DNA of 64,000 nucleotides from Panagrolaimus kolymaensis (lineage: Eukaryota; Nematoda; Chromadorea; Rhabditida; Panagrolaimidae): contig JAJQJQ010000025.1 of the NCBI GenBank assembly GCA_028622995.1, forward strand, positions 434,001 through 498,000, written 5' to 3'. Made by a program: the position numbers and the translations under genes. The notes below the pieces were generated by a model that worked only from the letters and a program-made list of their open reading frames with translations, was not told where the DNA came from and did not search any database. Shown one piece after another: positions 37,153 through 49,892 of this stretch. Each line of letters opens with the position of its first letter. Positions within the stretch are counted from its first letter, which is position 1.

Positions 37153-40100
37153 CAAATTCGAAACTTCACAGAATCCTAAAAACTAATTATAAAAATGGTT
37201 TTCTGTGAAGAAAATCAAATAAAAGAAATTTTTGAATGCATTCTTTCGAGTTGCATATTTTAACCTTAAATTTGAACTCAATATCTGCCTTGCATTTGAT
37301 TCAACAAATTCGAAACTTCACAGAATCCTAAAAACTAATTATAAAAATGGTTTTCTGTGAAGAAAATCAAATAAAAGAAATTTTTGAATGCATTCTTTCG
37401 AGTTGCATATTTTAACCTTAAATTTGTACTCAATATCTGCCTTGCATTTGATTCAACAAATTCGAAACTTCACAGAATCCTAAAAACTAATTATAAAAAT
37501 GGTTTTCTGTGAAGAAAATCAAATAAAAGAAATTTTTGAATGCATTCTTTCGAGTTGCATATTTTAACCTTAAATTTGTACTCAATATCTGCCTTGCATT
37601 TGATTCAACAAATTCGAAACTTCACAGAATCCTAAAAACTAATTATAAAAATGGTTTTCTGTGAAGAAAATCAAATAAAAGAAATTTTTGAATGCACTTT
37701 TTCGAGTTGCATATTTTAACCTTAAATTTGTACTCAATATCTGCCTTGCTTTTGATTCAACAAATTCGAAACTTCACAGAATCCTAAAAACTAATTATAA
37801 AAATGGTTTTCTGTGAAGAAAATCAAATAAAAGAAATTTTTGAATGCACTTTTTCGAGTTGCATATTTTAACCTTAAATTTGTACTCAATATCTGCCTTG
37901 CATTTGATTCAACAAATTCGAAACTTCACAGAATCCTAAAAACTAATTATAAAAATGGTTTTCTGTGAAGAAAATCAAATAAAAGAAATTTTTGAATGCA
38001 TTCTTTCGAGTTGCATATTTTAACCTTAAATTTGTACTCAATATCTGCCTTGCATTTGATTCAACAAATTCGAAACTTCACAGAATCCTAAAAACTAATT
38101 ATAAAAATGGTTTTCTGTGAAGAAAATCAAATAAAAGAAATTTTTGAATGCATTCTTTCGAGTTGCATATTTTAACCTTAAATTTGTACTCAATATCTGC
38201 CTTGCTTTTGATTCAACAAATTCGAAACTTCACAGAATCCTAAAAACTAATTATAAAAATGGTTTTCTGTGAAGAAAATCAAATAAAAGAAATTTTTGAA
38301 TGCACTTTTTCGAGTTGCATATTTTAACCTTAAATTTGTACTCAATATCTGCCTTGCATTTGATTCAACAAATTCGAAACTTCACAGAATCCTAAAAACT
38401 AATTATAAAAATGGTTTTCTGTGAAGAAAATCAAATAAAAGAAATTTTTGAATGCATTCTTTCGAGTTGCATATTTTAACCTTAAATTTGTACTCAATAT
38501 CTGCCTTGCTTTTGATTCAACAAGTTCGAAACTTCACAGAATCCTAAAAACTAATTATAAAAATGGTTTTCTGTGAAGAAAATCAAATAAAAGAAATTTT
38601 TGAATGCACTTTTTCGAGTTGCATATTTTAACCTTAAATTTGAACTCAATATCTGCCTTGCATTTGATTCAACAAATTCGAAACTTCACAGAATCCTAAA
38701 AACTAAATATAAAAATGGTTTTCTGTGAAGAAAATCAAATAAAAGAAATTTTTGAATGCATTCTTTCGAGTTGCATATTTTAACCTTAAATTTGTACTCA
38801 ATATCTGCCTTGCTTTTGATTCAACAAATTCGAAACTTCACAGAATCCTAAAAACTAATTATAAAAATGGTTTTCTGTGAAGAAAATCAAATAAAAGAAA
38901 TTTTTGAATGCACTTTTTCGAGTTGCATATTTTAACCTTAAATTTGTACTCAATATCTGCCTTGCATTTGATTCAACAAATTCGAAACTTCACAGAATCC
39001 TAAAAACTAATTATAAAAATGGTTTTCTGTGAAGAAAATCAAATAAAAGAAATTTTTGAATGCATTCTTTCGAGTTGCATATTTTAACCTTAAATTTGTA
39101 CTCAATATCTGCCTTGCTTTTGATTCAACAAGTTCGAAACTTCACAGAATCCTAAAAACTAATTATAAAAATGGTTTTCTGTGAAGAAAATCAAATAAAA
39201 GAAATTTTTGAATGCACTTTTTCGAGTTGCATATTTTAACCTTAAATTTGTACTCAATATCTGCCTTGCATTTGATTCAACAAATTCGAAACTTCACAGA
39301 ATCCTAAAAACTAATTATAAAAATGGTTTTCTGTGAAGAAAATCAAATAAAAGAAATTTTTGAATGCATTCTTTCGAGTTGCATATTTTAACCTTAAATT
39401 TGAACTCAATATCTGCCTTGCATTTGATTCAACAAATTCGAAACTTCACAGAATCCTAAAAACTAATTATAAAAATGGTTTTCTGTGAAGAAAATCAAAT
39501 AAAAGAAATTTTTGAATGCATTCTTTCGAGTTGCATATTTTAACCTTAAATTTGTACTCAATATCTGCCTTGCATTTGATTCAACAAATTCGAAACTTCA
39601 CAGAATCCTAAAAACTAATTATAAAAATGGTTTTCTGTGAAGAAAATCAAATAAAAGAAATTTTTGAATGCATTCTTTCGAGTTGCATATTTTAACCTTA
39701 AATTTGTACTCAATATCTGCCTTGCATTTGATTCAACAAATTCGAAACTTCACAGAATCCTAAAAACTAATTATAAAAATGGTTTTCTGTGAAGAAAATC
39801 AAATAAAAGAAATTTTTGAATGCACTTTTTCGAGTTGCATATTTTAACCTTAAATTTGTACTCAATATCTGCCTTGCTTTTGATTCAACAAATTCGAAAC
39901 TTCACAGAATCCTAAAAACTAATTATAAAAATGGTTTTCTGTGAAGAAAATCAAATAAAAGAAATTTTTGAATGCACTTTTTCGAGTTGCATATTTTAAC
40001 CTTAAATTTGTACTCAATATCTGCCTTGCATTTGATTCAACAAATTCGAAACTTCACAGAATCCTAAAAACTAATTATAAAAATGGTTTTCTGTGAAGAA

Positions 40101-43100
40101 AATCAAATAAAAGAAATTTTTGAATGCATTCTTTCGAGTTGCATATTTTAACCTTAAATTTGTACTCAATATCTGCCTTGCATTTGATTCAACAAATTCG
40201 AAACTTCACAGAATCCTAAAAACTAATTATAAAAATGGTTTTCTGTGAAGAAAATCAAATAAAAGAAATTTTTGAATGCATTCTTTCGAGTTGCATATTT
40301 TAACCTTAAATTTGTACTCAATATCTGCCTTGCTTTTGATTCAACAAATTCGAAACTTCACAGAATCCTAAAAACTAATTATAAAAATGGTTTTCTGTGA
40401 AGAAAATCAAATAAAAGAAATTTTTGAATGCACTTTTTCGAGTTGCATATTTTAACCTTAAATTTGTACTCAATATCTGCCTTGCATTTGATTCAACAAA
40501 TTCGAAACTTCACAGAATCCTAAAAACTAATTATAAAAATGGTTTTCTGTGAAGAAAATCAAATAAAAGAAATTTTTGAATGCATTCTTTCGAGTTGCAT
40601 ATTTTAACCTTAAATTTGTACTCAATATCTGCCTTGCTTTTGATTCAACAAGTTCGAAACTTCACAGAATCCTAAAAACTAATTATAAAAATGGTTTTCT
40701 GTGAAGAAAATCAAATAAAAGAAATTTTTGAATGCACTTTTTCGAGTTGCATATTTTAACCTTAAATTTGAACTCAATATCTGCCTTGCATTTGATTCAA
40801 CAAATTCGAAACTTCACAGAATCCTAAAAACTAAATATAAAAATGGTTTTCTGTGAAGAAAATCAAATAAAAGAAATTTTTGAATGCATTCTTTCGAGTT
40901 GCATATTTTAACCTTAAATTTGTACTCAATATCTGCCTTGCTTTTGATTCAACAAATTCGAAACTTCACAGAATCCTAAAAACTAATTATAAAAATGGTT
41001 TTCTGTGAAGAAAATCAAATAAAAGAAATTTTTGAATGCATTCTTTCGAGTTGCATATTTTAACCTTAAATTTGTACTCAATATCTGCCTTGCTTTTGAT
41101 TCAACAAATTCGAAACTTCACAGAATCCTAAAAACTAATTATAAAAATGGTTTTCTGTGAAGAAAATCAAATAAAAGAAATTTTTGAATGCACTTTTTCG
41201 AGTTGCATATTTTAACCTTAAATTTGTACTCAATATCTGCCTTGCATTTGATTCAACAAATTCGAAACTTCACAGAATCCTAAAAACTAATTATAAAAAT
41301 GGTTTTCTGTGAAGAAAATCAAATAAAAGAAATTTTTGAATGCATTCTTTCGAGTTGCATATTTTAACCTTAAATTTGTACTCAATATCTGCCTTGCATT
41401 TGATTCAACAAATTCGAAACTTCACAGAATCCTAAAAACTAATTATAAAAATGGTTTTCTGTGAAGAAAATCAAATAAAAGAAATTTTTGAATGCACTTT
41501 TTCGAGTTGCATATTTTAACCTTAAATTTGTACTCAATATCTGCCTTGCTTTTGATTCAACAAATTCGAAACTTCACAGAATCCTAAAAACTAATTATAA
41601 AAATGGTTTTCTGTGAAGAAAATCAAATAAAAGAAATTTTTGAATGCACTTTTTCGAGTTGCATATTTTAACCTTAAATTTGTACTCAATATCTGCCTTG
41701 CATTTGATTCAACAAATTCGAAACTTCACAGAATCCTAAAAACTAATTATAAAAATGGTTTTCTGTGAAGAAAATCAAATAAAAGAAATTTTTGAATGCA
41801 CTTTTTCGAGTTGCATATTTTAACCTTAAATTTGTACTCAATATCTGCCTTGCATTTGATTCAACAAATTCGAAACTTCACAGAATCCTAAAAACTAATT
41901 ATAAAAATGGTTTTCTGTGAAGAAAATCAAATAAAAGAAATTTTTGAATGCATTCTTTCGAGTTGCATATTTTAACCTTAAATTTGAACTCAATATCTGC
42001 CTTGCATTTGATTCAACAAATTCGAAACTTCACAGAATCCTAAAAACTAATTATAAAAATGGTTTTCTGTGAAGAAAATCAAATAAAAGAAATTTTTGAA
42101 TGCATTCTTTCGAGTTGCATATTTTAACCTTAAATTTGTACTCAATATCTGCCTTGCATTTGATTCAACAAATTCGAAACTTCACAGAATCCTAAAAACT
42201 AATTATAAAAATGGTTTTCTGTGAAGAAAATCAAATAAAAGAAATTTTTGAATGCATTCTTTCGAGTTGCATATTTTAACCTTAAATTTGTACTCAATAT
42301 CTGCCTTGCATTTGATTCAACAAATTCGAAACTTCACAGAATCCTAAAAACTAATTATAAAAATGGTTTTCTGTGAAGAAAATCAAATAAAAGAAATTTT
42401 TGAATGCATTCTTTCGAGTTGCATATTTTAACCTTAAATTTGTACTCAATATCTGCCTTGCTTTTGATTCAACAAATTCGAAACTTCACAGAATCCTAAA
42501 AACTAATTATAAAAATGGTTTTCTGTGAAGAAAATCAAATAAAAGAAATTTTTGAATGCACTTTTTCGAGTTGCATATTTTAACCTTAAATTTGTACTCA
42601 ATATCTGCCTTGCATTTGATTCAACAAATTCGAAACTTCACAGAATCCTAAAAACTAATTATAAAAATGGTTTTCTGTGAAGAAAATCAAATAAAAGAAA
42701 TTTTTGAATGCATTCTTTCGAGTTGCATATTTTAACCTTAAATTTGTACTCAATATCTGCCTTGCATTTGATTCAACAAATTCGAAACTTCACAGAATCC
42801 TAAAAACTAATTATAAAAATGGTTTTCTGTGAAGAAAATCAAATAAAAGAAATTTTTGAATGCATTCTTTCGAGTTGCATATTTTAACCTTAAATTTGTA
42901 CTCAATATCTGCCTTGCTTTTGATTCAACAAATTCGAAACTTCACAGAATCCTAAAAACTAATTATAAAAATGGTTTTCTGTGAAGAAAATCAAATAAAA
43001 GAAATTTTTGAATGCACTTTTTCGAGTTGCATATTTTAACCTTAAATTTGTACTCAATATCTGCCTTGCATTTGATTCAACAAATTCGAAACTTCACAGA

Positions 43101-43536
43101 ATCCTAAAAACTAATTATAAAAATGGTTTTCTGTGAAGAAAATCAAATAAAAGAAATTTTTGAATGCATTCTTTCGAGTTGCATATTTTAACCTTAAATT
43201 TGTACTCAATATCTGCCTTGCTTTTGATTCAACAAGTTCGAAACTTCACAGAATCCTAAAAACTAATTATAAAAATGGTTTTCTGTGAAGAAAATCAAAT
43301 AAAAGAAATTTTTGAATGCACTTTTTCGAGTTGCATATTTTAACCTTAAATTTGAACTCAATATCTGCCTTGCATTTGATTCAACAAATTCAAAACTTCA
43401 CAGAATCCTAAAAACTAAATATAAAAATGGTTTTCTGTGAAGAAAATCAAATAAAAGAAATTTTTGAATGCATTCTTTCGAGTTGCATATTTTAACCTTA
43501 AATTTGTACTCAATATCTGCCTTGCTTTTGATTCAA
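37153..43536 (+). repeat. Satellite B forward array, 11-monomer block present three times
   Basis: Blocks at 37153-38824, 39281-40952 and 41865-43536 share the same succession of the three two-state sites. Each ends with the pair AACAAGTTCG monomer (38521, 40649, 43233) then ACTAAATATAA monomer. The offsets are 2128 bp (14 monomers) and 2584 bp (17 monomers), so the spacer between blocks changed by three monomers. In the third block the fourth monomer has ATTCTTTCG where the others have ACTTTTTCG, and AAATTCAAAAC near 43387 is private. An additional AACAAGTTCG copy at 39129 is not followed by the ACTAAATATAA monomer. Confidence 0.78.
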
Positions 43537-44723
43537 CAAATTCGAAACTTCACAGAATCCTAAAAACTAATTATAAAAATGGTTTTCTGTGAAGAAAATC
43601 AAATAAAAGAAATTTTTGAATGCACTTTTTCGAGTTGCATATTTTAACCTTAAATTTGTACTCAATATCTGCCTTGCATTTGATTCAACAAATTCGAAAC
43701 TTCACAGAATCCTAAAAACTAATTATAAAAATGGTTTTCTGTGAAGAAAATCAAATAAAAGAAATTTTTGAATGCATTCTTTCGAGTTGCATATTTTAAC
43801 CTTAAATTTGTACTCAATATCTGCCTTGCTTTTGATTCAACAAATTCGAAACTTCACAGAATCCTAAAAACTAATTATAAAAATGGTTTTCTGTGAAGAA
43901 AATCAAATAAAAGAAATTTTTGAATGCACTTTTTCGAGTTGCATATTTTAACCTTAAATTTGTACTCAATATCTGCCTTGCATTTGATTCAACAAATTCG
44001 AAACTTCACAGAATCCTAAAAACTAATTATAAAAATGGTTTTCTGTGAAGAAAATCAAATAAAAGAAATTTTTGAATGCATTCTTTCGAGTTGCATATTT
44101 TAACCTTAAATTTGTACTCAATATCTGCCTTGCTTTTGATTCAACAAGTTCGAAACTTCACAGAATCCTAAAAACTAATTATAAAAATGGTTTTCTGTGA
44201 AGAAAATCAAATAAAAGAAATTTTTGAATGCACTTTTTCGAGTTGCATATTTTAACCTTAAATTTGAACTCAATATCTGCCTTGCATTTGATTCAACAAA
44301 TTCGAAACTTCACAGAATCCTAAAAACTAAATATAAAAATGGTTTTCTGTGAAGAAAATCAAATAAAAGAAATTTTTGAATGCATTCTTTCGAGTTGCAT
44401 ATTTTAACCTTAAATTTGTACTCAATATCTGCCTTGCTTTTGATTCAACAAATTCGAAACTTCACAGAATCCTAAAAACTAATTATAAAAATGGTTTTCT
44501 GTGAAGAAAATCAAATAAAAGAAATTTTTGAATGCACTTTTTCGAGTTGCATATTTTAACCTTAAATTTGTACTCAATATCTGCCTTGCATTTGATTCAA
44601 CAAATTCGAAACTTCACAGAATCCTAAAAACTAATTATAAAAATGGTTTTCTGTGAAGAAAATCAAATAAAAGAAATTTTTGAATGAACTTTTTCGAGTT
44701 GCATATTTTAACCTTAAATTTGA
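43233..44723 (+). repeat. Satellite B forward array, 6-mer, period 912 bp, about 1.6 copies, ending at the inversion
   Basis: The AACAAGTTCG monomer at 43233 and its ACTAAATATAA partner recur at 44145, 912 bp or six monomers later, with the same alternation of ATTCTTTCG and ACTTTTTCG states. The second copy is interrupted after about four monomers by the inversion point. The last forward monomer has the private change TGAATGAACT near 44681 (usual TGAATGCACT). Confidence 0.75.
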
Positions 44724-44730
44724 CAACTCG
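44695..44730. other. Fold-back inversion point of satellite B, 22-nt spacer
   Basis: CGAGTTG at 44695-44701 is followed by 22 bases and then its reverse complement CAACTCG at 44724-44730. From there the repeat runs on the opposite strand. In monomer coordinates the forward copy stops at about base 126 and the inverted copy begins at base 104, so bases 105-126 are present once and form the spacer. Beyond the first seven pairs the arms stay complementary, with 3 mismatches in the first 20 bp, because both sides are satellite B. Together with the dyad, this could fold into a very large hairpin. Confidence 0.93.
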
Positions 44731-45040
44731 AAAGAATGCATTCAAAAATTTCTTTTATTTGATTTTCTTCACAGAAAACCATTTTTATAATTAGTTTTTA
44801 GGATTCTGTGAAGTTTCGAATTTGTTAAATCAAAAGCAAGGCAGATATTGAGTACAAATTTAAGGTTAAAAAATGTAACTCGAAAGAATGCATTCAAAAA
44901 TTTCTTTTATTTGATTTTCTTCACAGAAAACCATTTTTATAATTAGTTTTTAGGATTCTGTGAAGTTTCGAATTTGTTGAATCAAATGCAAGGCAGATAT
45001 TGAGTACAAATTTAAGGTTAAAAAATGCAACTCGAAAAAG
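44724..45040 (-). repeat. First inverted B monomers, matching copies at about 56.0 and 59.2 kb
   Basis: The first two inverted monomers carry TTGTTAAATCAAAAGC, then AAAAAATGTAACTCG, then TTGTTGAATCAAATGC, then AAAAAATGCAACTCG. The same ordered combination appears at about 55975-56290 and 59165-59475, deep in the inverted array, but not in the adjacent forward array. The next monomers, after 45040, return to the common AAAATATGC form. Confidence 0.8.
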
Positions 45041-46192
45041 TGCATTCAAAAATTTCTTTTATTTGATTTTCTTCACAGAAAACCATTTTTATAATTAGTT
45101 TTTAGGATTCTGTGAAGTTTCGAATTTGTTGAATCAAATGCAAGGCAGATATTGAGTACAAATTTAAGGTTAAAATATGCAACTCGAAAAAGTGCATTCA
45201 AAAATTTCTTTTATTTGATTTTCTTCACAGAAAACCATTTTTATAATTAGTTTTTAGGATTCTGTGAAGTTTCGAATTTGTTGAATCAAATGCAAGGCAG
45301 ATATTGAGTACAAATTTAAGGTTAAAATATGCAACTCGAAAGAATGCATTCAAAAATTTCTTTTATTTGATTTTCTTCACAGAAAACCATTTTTATAATT
45401 AGTTTTTAGGATTCTGTGAAGTTTCGAATTTGTTGAATCAAAAGCAAGGCAGATATTGAGTACAAATTTAAGGTTAAAATATGCAACTCGAAAGAATGCA
45501 TTCAAAAATTTCTTTTATTTGATTTTCTTCACAGAAAACCATTTTTATAATTAGTTTTTAGGATTCTGTGAAGTTTCGATATTGTTGAATCAAAAGCAAG
45601 GCAGATATTGAGTACAAATTTAAGGTTAAAATATGCAACTCGAAAAAGTGCATTCAAAAATTTCTTTTATTTGATTTTCTTCACAGAAAACCATTTTTAT
45701 AATTAGTTTTTAGGATTCTGTGAAGTTTCGAATTTGTTGAATCAAAAGCAAGGCAGATATTGAGTACAAATTTAAGGTTAAAATATGCAACTCGAAAGAA
45801 TGCATTCAAAAATTTCTTTTATTTGATTTTCTTCACAGAAAACCATTTTTATAATTAGTTTTTAGGATTCTGTGAAGTTTCGAATTTGTTGAATCAAAAG
45901 CAAGGCAGATATTGAGTACAAATTTAAGGTTAAAATATGCAACTCGAAAGAATGCATTCAAAAATTTCTTTTATTTGATTTTCTTCACAGAAAACCATTT
46001 TTATAATTAGTTTTTAGGATTCTGTGAAGTTTCGAATTTGTTGAATCAAAAGCAAGGCAGATATTGAGTACAAATTTAAGGTTAAAATATGCAACTCGAA
46101 AAAGTGCATTCAAAAATTTCTTTTATTTTATTTTCTTCACAGAAAACCATTTTTATAATTAGTTTTTAGGATTCTGTGAAGTTTCGAATTTG

Positions 46193-46209
46193 TAGAAATA
46201 AACACGACC
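46193..46209 (-). repeat. Alternative 17-bp block of inverted satellite B (first occurrence)
   Basis: After GAATTTGT the usual TGAATCAAATGCAAGGC is replaced by AGAAATAAACACGACCA, same length, then AGATATTGAG as normal. Nine of 17 positions differ while the rest of the monomer is essentially unchanged. I located 24 copies (TGTAGAAAT starting near 46191, 46951, 47407, 48927, 49536, 50144, 50753, 50905, 52425, 52882, 53491, 53643, 55467, 55923, 57139, 57747, 58051, 58507, 58811, 59115, 61851, 62307, 62915, 63523). Every interval is a whole number of monomers. I found none in the forward array. Confidence 0.9.
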
Positions 46210-49200
46210 AAGATATTGAGTACAAATTTAAGGTTAAAATATGCAACTCGAAAGAATGCATTCAAAAATTTCTTTTATTTGATTTTCTTCACAGAAAACC
46301 ATTTTTATAATTAGTTTTTAGGATTCTGTGAAGTTTCGAATTTGTTGAATCAAATGCAAGGCAGATATTGAGTACAAATTTAAGGTTAAAATATGCAACT
46401 CGAAAGAATGCATTCAAAAATTTCTTTTATTTGATTTTCTTCACAGAAAACCATTTTTATAATTAGTTTTTAGGATTCTGTGAAGTTTCGAATTTGTTGA
46501 ATCAAATGCAAGGCAGATATTGAGTACAAATTTAAGGTTAAAATATGCAACTCGAAAAAGTGCATTCAAAAATTTCTTTTATTTTATTTTCTTCACAGAA
46601 AACCATTTTTATAATTAGTTTTTAGGATTCTGTGAAGTTTCGAATTTGTTGAATCAAAAGCAAGGCAGATATTGAGTACAAATTTAAGGTTAAAATATGC
46701 AACTCGAAAGAATGCATTCAAAAATTTCTTTTATTTGATTTTCTTCACAGAAAACCATTTTTATAATTAGTTTTTAGGATTCTGTGAAGTTTCGAATTTG
46801 TTGAATCAAATGCAAGGCAGATATTGAGTACAAATTTAAGGTTAAAATATGCAACTCGAAAAAGTGCATTCAAAAATTTCTTTTATTTTATTTTCTTCAC
46901 AGAAAACCATTTTTATAATTAGTTTTTAGGATTCTGTGAAGTTTCGAATTTGTAGAAATAAACACGACCAAGATATTGAGTACAAATTTAAGGTTAAAAT
47001 ATGCAACTCGAAAGAATGCATTCAAAAATTTCTTTTATTTGATTTTCTTCACAGAAAACCATTTTTATAATTAGTTTTTAGGATTCTGTGAAGTTTCGAA
47101 TTTGTTGAATCAAATGCAAGGCAGATATTGAGTACAAATTTAAGGTTAAAATATGCAACTCGAAAGAATGCATTCAAAAATTTCTTTTATTTGATTTTCT
47201 TCACAGAAAACCATTTTTATAATTAGTTTTTAGGATTCTGTGAAGTTTCGAATTTGTTGAATCAAAAGCAAGGCAGATATTGAGTACAAATTTAAGGTTA
47301 AAATATGCAACTCGAAAAAGTGCATTCAAAAATTTCTTTTATTTTATTTTCTTCACAGAAAACCATTTTTATAATTAGTTTTTAGGATTCTGTGAAGTTT
47401 CGAATTTGTAGAAATAAACACGACCAAGATATTGAGTACAAATTTAAGGTTAAAATATGCAACTCGAAAGAATGCATTCAAAAATTTCTTTTATTTGATT
47501 TTCTTCACAGAAAACCATTTTTATAATTAGTTTTTAGGATTCTGTGAAGTTTCGAATTTGTTGAATCAAAAGCAAGGCAGATATTGAGTACAAATTTAAG
47601 GTTAAAATATGCAACTCGAAAGAATGCATTCAAAAATTTCTTTTATTTGATTTTCTTCACAGAAAACCATTTTTATAATTAGTTTTTAGGATTCTGTGAA
47701 GTTTCGAATTTGTTGAATCAAAAGCAAGGCAGATATTGAGTACAAATTTAAGGTTAAAATATGCAACTCGAAAGAATGCATTCAAAAATTTCTTTTATTT
47801 GATTTTCTTCACAGAAAACCATTTTTATAATTAGTTTTTAGGATTCTGTGAAGTTTCGAATTTGTTGAATCAAAAGCAAGGCAGATATTGAGTACAAATT
47901 TAAGGTTAAAATATGCAACTCGAAAGAATGCATTCAAAAATTTCTTTTATTTGATTTTCTTCACAGAAAACCATTTTTATAATTAGTTTTTAGGATTCTG
48001 TGAAGTTTCGAATTTGTTGAATCAAAAGCAAGGCAGATTTTGAGTACAAATTTAAGGTTAAAATATGCAACTCGAAAAAGTGCATTCAAAAATTTCTTTT
48101 ATTTGATTTTCTTCACAGAAAACCATTTTTATAATTAGTTTTTAGGATTCTGTGAAGTTTCGAATTTGTTGAATCAAAAGCAAGGCAGATATTGAGTACA
48201 AATTTAAGGTTAAAATATGCAACTCGAAAAAGTGCATTCAAAAATTTCTTTTATTTGATTTTCTTCACAGAAAACCATTTTTATAATTAGTTTTTAGGAT
48301 TCTGTGAAGTTTCGAATTTGTTGAATCAAAAGCAAGGCAGATATTGAGTACAAATTTAAGGTTAAAATATGCAACTCGAAAGAATGCATTCAAAAATTTC
48401 TTTTATTTGATTTTCTTCACAGAAAACCATTTTTATAATTAGTTTTTAGGATTCTGTGAAGTTTCGAATTTGTTGAATCAAAAGCAAGGCAGATTTTGAG
48501 TACAAATTTAAGGTTAAAATATGCAACTCGAAAAAGTGCATTCAAAAATTTCTTTTATTTGATTTTCTTCACAGAAAACCATTTTTATAATTAGTTTTTA
48601 GGATTCTGTGAAGTTTCGAATTTGTTGAATCAAAAGCAAGGCAGATATTGAGTACAAATTTAAGGTTAAAATATGCAACTCGAAAGAATGCATTCAAAAA
48701 TTTCTTTTATTTGATTTTCTTCACAGAAAACCATTTTTATAATTAGTTTTTAGGATTCTGTGAAGTTTCGAATTTGTTGAATCAAAAGCAAGGCAGATAT
48801 TGAGTACAAATTTAAGGTTAAAATATGCAACTCGAAAAAGTGCATTCAAAAATTTCTTTTATTTTATTTTCTTCACAGAAAACCATTTTTATAATTAGTT
48901 TTTAGGATTCTGTGAAGTTTCGAATTTGTAGAAATAAACACGACCAAGATATTGAGTACAAATTTAAGGTTAAAATATGCAACTCGAAAGAATGCATTCA
49001 AAAATTTCTTTTATTTGATTTTCTTCACAGAAAACCATTTTTATAATTAGTTTTTAGGATTCTGTGAAGTTTCGAATTTGTTGAATCAAATGCAAGGCAG
49101 ATATTGAGTTCAAATTTAAGGTTAAAATATGCAACTCGAAAGAGTGCATTCAAAAATTTCTTTTATTTTATTTTCTTCATAGAAAACCATTTTTATAATT

Positions 49201-49892
49201 AGTTTTTAGGATTCTGTGAAGTTTCGAATTTGTTGAATCAAATGCAAGGCAGATATTGAGTTCAAATTTAAGGTTAAAATATGCAACTCGAAAGAGTGCA
49301 TTCAAAAATTTCTTTTATTTGATTTTCTTCACAGAAAACCATTTTTATAATTAGTTTTTAGGATTCTGTGAAGTTTAGAAATTTGTTGAATCAAATGCAA
49401 GGCAGATATTGAGTTCAAATTTAAGGTTAAAATATGCAACTCGAAAGAGTGCATTCAAAAATTTCTTTTATTTGATTTTCTTCACAGAAAACCATTTTTA
49501 TAATTAGTTTTTAGGATTCTGTGAAGTTTCGAATTTGTAGAAATAAACACGACCAAGATATTGAGTACAAATTTAAGGTTAAAATATGCAACTCGAAAGA
49601 GTGCATTCAAAAATTTCTTTTATTTGATTTTCTTCACAGAAAACCATTTTTATAATTAGTTTTTAGGATTCTGTGAAGTTTCGAATTTGTTGAATCAAAT
49701 GCAAGGCAGATATTGAGTTCAAATTTAAGGTTAAAATATGCAACTCGAAAGAATGCATTCAAAAATTTCTTTTATTTGATTTTCTTCACAGAAAACCATT
49801 TTTATAATTAGTTTTTAGGATTCTGTGAAGTTTCGAATTTGTTGAATCAAATGCAAGGCAGATATTGAGTACAAATTTAAGGTTAAAATATG

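Larger units (their letters stand above)
31070..44723 (+). repeat. Satellite B array, forward orientation, 152-bp monomer, about 90 copies
   Basis: The unit starts CAACAAATTCGAAACTTC, continues through ATGGTTTTCTGTGAAG, TTTTTGAATGCA, TTTCGAGTTGCATATT and ends ATCTGCCTTGC(T/A)TTTGATT. The spacing I measured is 152 bp from one start to the next (31070, 31222, 31374, 31526). G+C counts to 40 of 152 in one monomer. There is no recognisable similarity to satellite A. Three two-state sites account for most variation: ATTCTTTCG/ACTTTTTCG, TGTACTC/TGAACTC and TTGCTTTTG/TTGCATTTG. Rarer variants are AACAAGTTCG, ACTAAATATAA, GAGTTCCATA and a few private changes. The last copy is cut at about 126 bp by the inversion at 44723. 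Confidence 0.98.

Noticed and set aside
44695..44730. Terminal inverted repeats of a transposon, or an intrinsic terminator hairpin
   Set aside because: The inverted arms are simply satellite B on opposite strands, there is no element between them, no target-site duplication, and the 22-nt spacer is ordinary monomer sequence.
46193..46209. CENP-B box, because the alternative block in satellite B is 17 bp
   Set aside because: The CENP-B core needs TTCG followed, at fixed spacing, by A and then CGGG. Neither strand of the block, nor either monomer as a whole, contains CGGG.
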